Assembly: GCF_021462505.1 (NCBI RefSeq)
Contig: NZ_JAKEDV010000005.1
Span: 62,001-126,000, forward strand
Length of the DNA: 64,000 nucleotides
Origin: Thermus brockianus
GTDB taxonomy: Bacteria; Deinococcota; Deinococci; Deinococcales; Thermaceae
Direction of reading: 5' to 3'
Shown here: piece by piece, positions 61,950 to 64,000 of the stretch
Layout: the number at the start of each line of letters is the position of its first letter
Position numbering within the stretch: position 1 is the first letter of the stretch
Position numbers and translations under genes: made by a program
Notes under the pieces: generated by a model
What the model was told of the DNA's origin: nothing
Seen by the model: only the letters and a program-made list of their open reading frames with translations
The model's database searches: none

Positions 61950-64000
61950 CCCTTTTCCTCCCCGTTTTCCAGGCTCTGGAAGTGGGCCAGGGTTTCCCGC
62001 ACCTTCTCGTGCACCCAGTAGGCCTTGCGGCCGAAGAGGAGCTCTAAGGCCTCGTCCACCCCCTCCACGGCGTAGAGGTGGAACATTCCCTTCTCCACCG
62101 CCGCCACCACCTCCTCCCGCAGGGTGAGGTGGGGGAGGTTGGCCTTGGGGAGGACGACCCCTTGGGTACCCGTGAGCCCCAGGGCCTGGCAGACGCGGAA
62201 GAAGCCCTCCACCTTCTCCGCCACCCGCCCCACCGCCAAGACCCGGCCCGTCTGGTCTATGGCCCCGGTCACCGCCAGGTCCTGCCTCAGGGGAAGGCCC
62301 GAAAGGGCGGAGAGCACCGCCAAAAGCTCGGCAAGCCCCGCCGAGTCCCCCTCAATCCCGCCATAGCTCTGCTCAAAGACCAGGCTCACCGTGGCGGAAA
62401 GGGCCCCGATCTGGGCGTAGGTCCCCCGGAGGTAGCCCGCCAGGGTGAGGACCGCCTTGTGGAAGACCTGGCCGCCCAAGCCCACCTCCCGGTCAATGGA
62501 GAGGATGCCTTCCCGCCCGGGGCCGGCCTGGGCGGTGATGCGCACGGGGCGCCCCGTGGGCCAGGGGCCCTCCACCACCACGAGGCCGTTCACCTCCCCC
62601 ACCCGCTCCCCCTTCACCTCCAGGGCCACCACGCCTTCCTTGAGGTCCTGCAGGTAGAGCTCCTCCTCGAGGCCAAACCGCTCCTCCCGGTCCCGAAGCG
62701 CCCTTCGCACCGCCTCCCGGTCCAGGGGCTTGCGGTGGGCCTCCGCCTCCTTGGCCAGGTCCAGGAGGCGGAAGAGGCGGGCGTCCAGCCGTTCCCGGTG
62801 CCCCGCCATGCGCCGGGCCTCGTCCGCTAAGGCAGCGAGCCCCTCGGGGGTGAGGGCGATCCCTTCCGCTTCCAAAAACCCCCCCAGGTAGGCCACGTTC
62901 TCCTCCGTGTAGGGGATTTCCGGGGCGAACTCCACCCGGAAAGGGAATAGCTCCAAAAACTCCTCGTCCTCCTCCAGGAAGGCCATGACCTCCGGGGGGC
63001 CCACCAGGAAGACCTGGGCCTTGAGAGGGGCGGGCTTGAGCCTCGGGCCCCTCACCTCGGGCCGGGGGGCGAGGGGCTCCACCTCCCCCGTGGCCAGGGC
63101 CCGCTTGAGGAGGGGGTAGCTCCCAAGCTCCAGGACCCGGTGCGCCTCGAGGACCAAGACCCCCCCCGTGGCCCGATGGAGCGCCCCGGGGCGCAAAAGC
63201 CCCAGGTGGGTGGTGAGGGCGCCTTCCCGCACCTCGTACTCCAGGTGGCCGAAGAGCCTTTCCGGGGTGGGGTTGGGCTCGTGGACCACCCGCCTCCCCC
63301 CGGCCAACAGGAGGCGGGGGAGGAGTTTTTCCGCCTCTAGATCCTCCTCTAGCGCCGCGGCGCGCAGGAGATTTTCTAGAAGCCAATCCAAATAGCGCCC
63401 CGCTTGGAGGAAGCGGGCCTTGAGTTCCTGCGCCTTGGGCAGGAGGAACCGCTCGGCGAAGCCCCGCCTGAGGGCGGCCACCTGGGCCTGGGCCTTCTGC
63501 CGCAGGTCCACGTAGGCCAGGACGGTCTCCTCCAGCTTGGCGGAAAGCTCAGGGGGCAGGGGGCCTTGGCCGGAAAGGGTAAAGCCGCCCTCTTCCGCCT
63601 CGAGGGTGAAGCCCTGTTCCTTGGCCTCCTCCGCCAGGGCTTTTAGGAGGGCTTCCGCCTCCTTCTCGTAGCGGGCTTCCACCAGGCTTTTGGCGTAGAG
63701 GAAGCCCTTCTCCCGGAAGAGGGCGGGGGTGAACTCGGCGAGGAGGGCTTCCACGCCCTCCACCAGGGCCCGGCCCTCCCCCTCGGGCAGGAGCAGGGGA
63801 AAGGCCTCCTCCCCCAAGGGGAGGTAGACGAGCTCTTCCTTGGGGAAGGGCCTGCCTTCCAGGTAGGCGAGGAGGCGCTTGCGCTTGCCCAGGCCGCTCG
63901 GCCCCACCAGGTAGCCGTGCCCCCCTTGGCGGAAGGCGCTTTCCAGGGCCTTTAGGGCCCGCTCCTGGCCGAAGAAGGGAGGGGCGGGCCTGGGCTTCGT
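61946..64000 (-). CDS. lonC: Lon-like protease LonC, N-terminus outside window
   Basis: At least 684 residues; the frame is open to the window edge. An AAA-like N-terminal part (FFGQERALKALESAFRQGGHGYL, then GPSGLGKR) has the P-loop Ser/Thr replaced by Arg, and the Walker B region HRATGGVLVLEAHRVLELG lacks the usual Asp-Glu. A central helical region, about residues 80-200 of the visible part, follows. The Lon protease domain ends it: catalytic Ser in GIEGDSAGLAE (codon 62342-62344) and Lys in RVAEKVEGF (codon 62213-62215), 43 residues apart as in Lon. This matches ATP-independent LonC known from Meiothermus. Confidence 0.85.
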   Translation of the reverse strand, partial: TKPRPAPPFFGQERALKALESAFRQGGHGYLVGPSGLGKRKRLLAYLEGRPFPKEELVYLPLGEEAFPLLLPEGEGRALVEGVEALLAEFTPALFREKGFLYAKSLVEARYEKEAEALLKALAEEAKEQGFTLEAEEGGFTLSGQGPLPPELSAKLEETVLAYVDLRQKAQAQVAALRRGFAERFLLPKAQELKARFLQAGRYLDWLLENLLRAAALEEDLEAEKLLPRLLLAGGRRVVHEPNPTPERLFGHLEYEVREGALTTHLGLLRPGALHRATGGVLVLEAHRVLELGSYPLLKRALATGEVEPLAPRPEVRGPRLKPAPLKAQVFLVGPPEVMAFLEEDEEFLELFPFRVEFAPEIPYTEENVAYLGGFLEAEGIALTPEGLAALADEARRMAGHRERLDARLFRLLDLAKEAEAHRKPLDREAVRRALRDREERFGLEEELYLQDLKEGVVALEVKGERVGEVNGLVVVEGPWPTGRPVRITAQAGPGREGILSIDREVGLGGQVFHKAVLTLAGYLRGTYAQIGALSATVSLVFEQSYGGIEGDSAGLAELLAVLSALSGLPLRQDLAVTGAIDQTGRVLAVGRVAEKVEGFFRVCQALGLTGTQGVVLPKANLPHLTLREEVVAAVEKGMFHLYAVEGVDEALELLFGRKAYWVHEKVRETLAHFQSLENGEEKG

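Overview
The window is a high-GC, very gene-dense piece of a bacterial chromosome from the genus Thermus (Deinococcota). The evidence is a four-gene cytochrome bc operon in the Thermus order fbcC-fbcD-fbcF-fbcB, a Lon-like protease of the LonC type, a zinc-less DNA polymerase III delta-prime subunit, arginine-decarboxylase polyamine synthesis, and promoters that place a TAnnnT -10 box 6-8 nt before the start codon, as expected for leaderless mRNAs in this phylum. The species cannot be fixed from the sequence alone. No CRISPR array, prophage or intact insertion sequence was seen. One tRNA gene is present.

Layout. 1-8 kb: the end of pfkA, then pheS-pheT-cvpA, a short FAD-binding protein, a small holin-like membrane protein, and an MFS-universal stress-CBS group. 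8-16.9 kb: tRNA-Arg(CCG) diverging from a secreted or anchored PpiC-type foldase, phosphoglucomutase, a first sugar ABC importer (binding protein plus two permeases), a 600-bp non-coding stretch, and rpsA with a structured leader. 16.9-20.1 kb: the cytochrome bc complex. 20.1-28.5 kb: an apparent operon MFS-thrS-paaX-like regulator-three tandem paralogous solute-binding proteins-sugar isomerase/epimerase. 28.5-33.8 kb: unknown genes and a phosphoesterase-holB-ricT-flavin reductase operon. 33.8-43.1 kb: two permeases of a nucleoside-type (BMP/YufPQ) ABC system, menG, arsC, pepF, a low-GC lipoprotein, a thioesterase and mutS2. 43.1-48.8 kb: a maltodextrin operon malE-malF-malG-GH13 amylase. 48.8-64 kb: rdgB, a LOG protein, murI, metK, a diguanylate cyclase, speA, a DUF72 protein, an alpha/beta hydrolase, prs, a Xaa-Pro peptidase, a penicillin-acylase-family enzyme and a partial lonC.

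How the genes work together. Carbohydrate use dominates: two complete sets of importer permeases and binding proteins, three more binding proteins, an intracellular amylase, phosphoglucomutase and phosphofructokinase. No ABC ATPase lies in the window, so all these importers must borrow one encoded elsewhere. The rest is core housekeeping: translation, replication and repair, nucleotide clean-up, cell wall, respiration, SAM and PRPP.

Most interesting signals. (1) A recurring promoter arrangement in which the -10 box sits 6-8 nt from the start codon, including four places where the stop codon of the upstream gene is the first half of the -10 box of the next. (2) Structured leaders before rpsA and the CBS-domain gene, and a hairpin between malE2 and malF2. 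(3) Palindromes at sugar, cytochrome bc, pepF and rpsA promoters. (4) The tandem binding-protein triplet without a transporter. (5) A LonC whose P-loop lacks its Ser/Thr. Coordinates and translations were read directly; all functional assignments rest on recognised family motifs, not on database searches.
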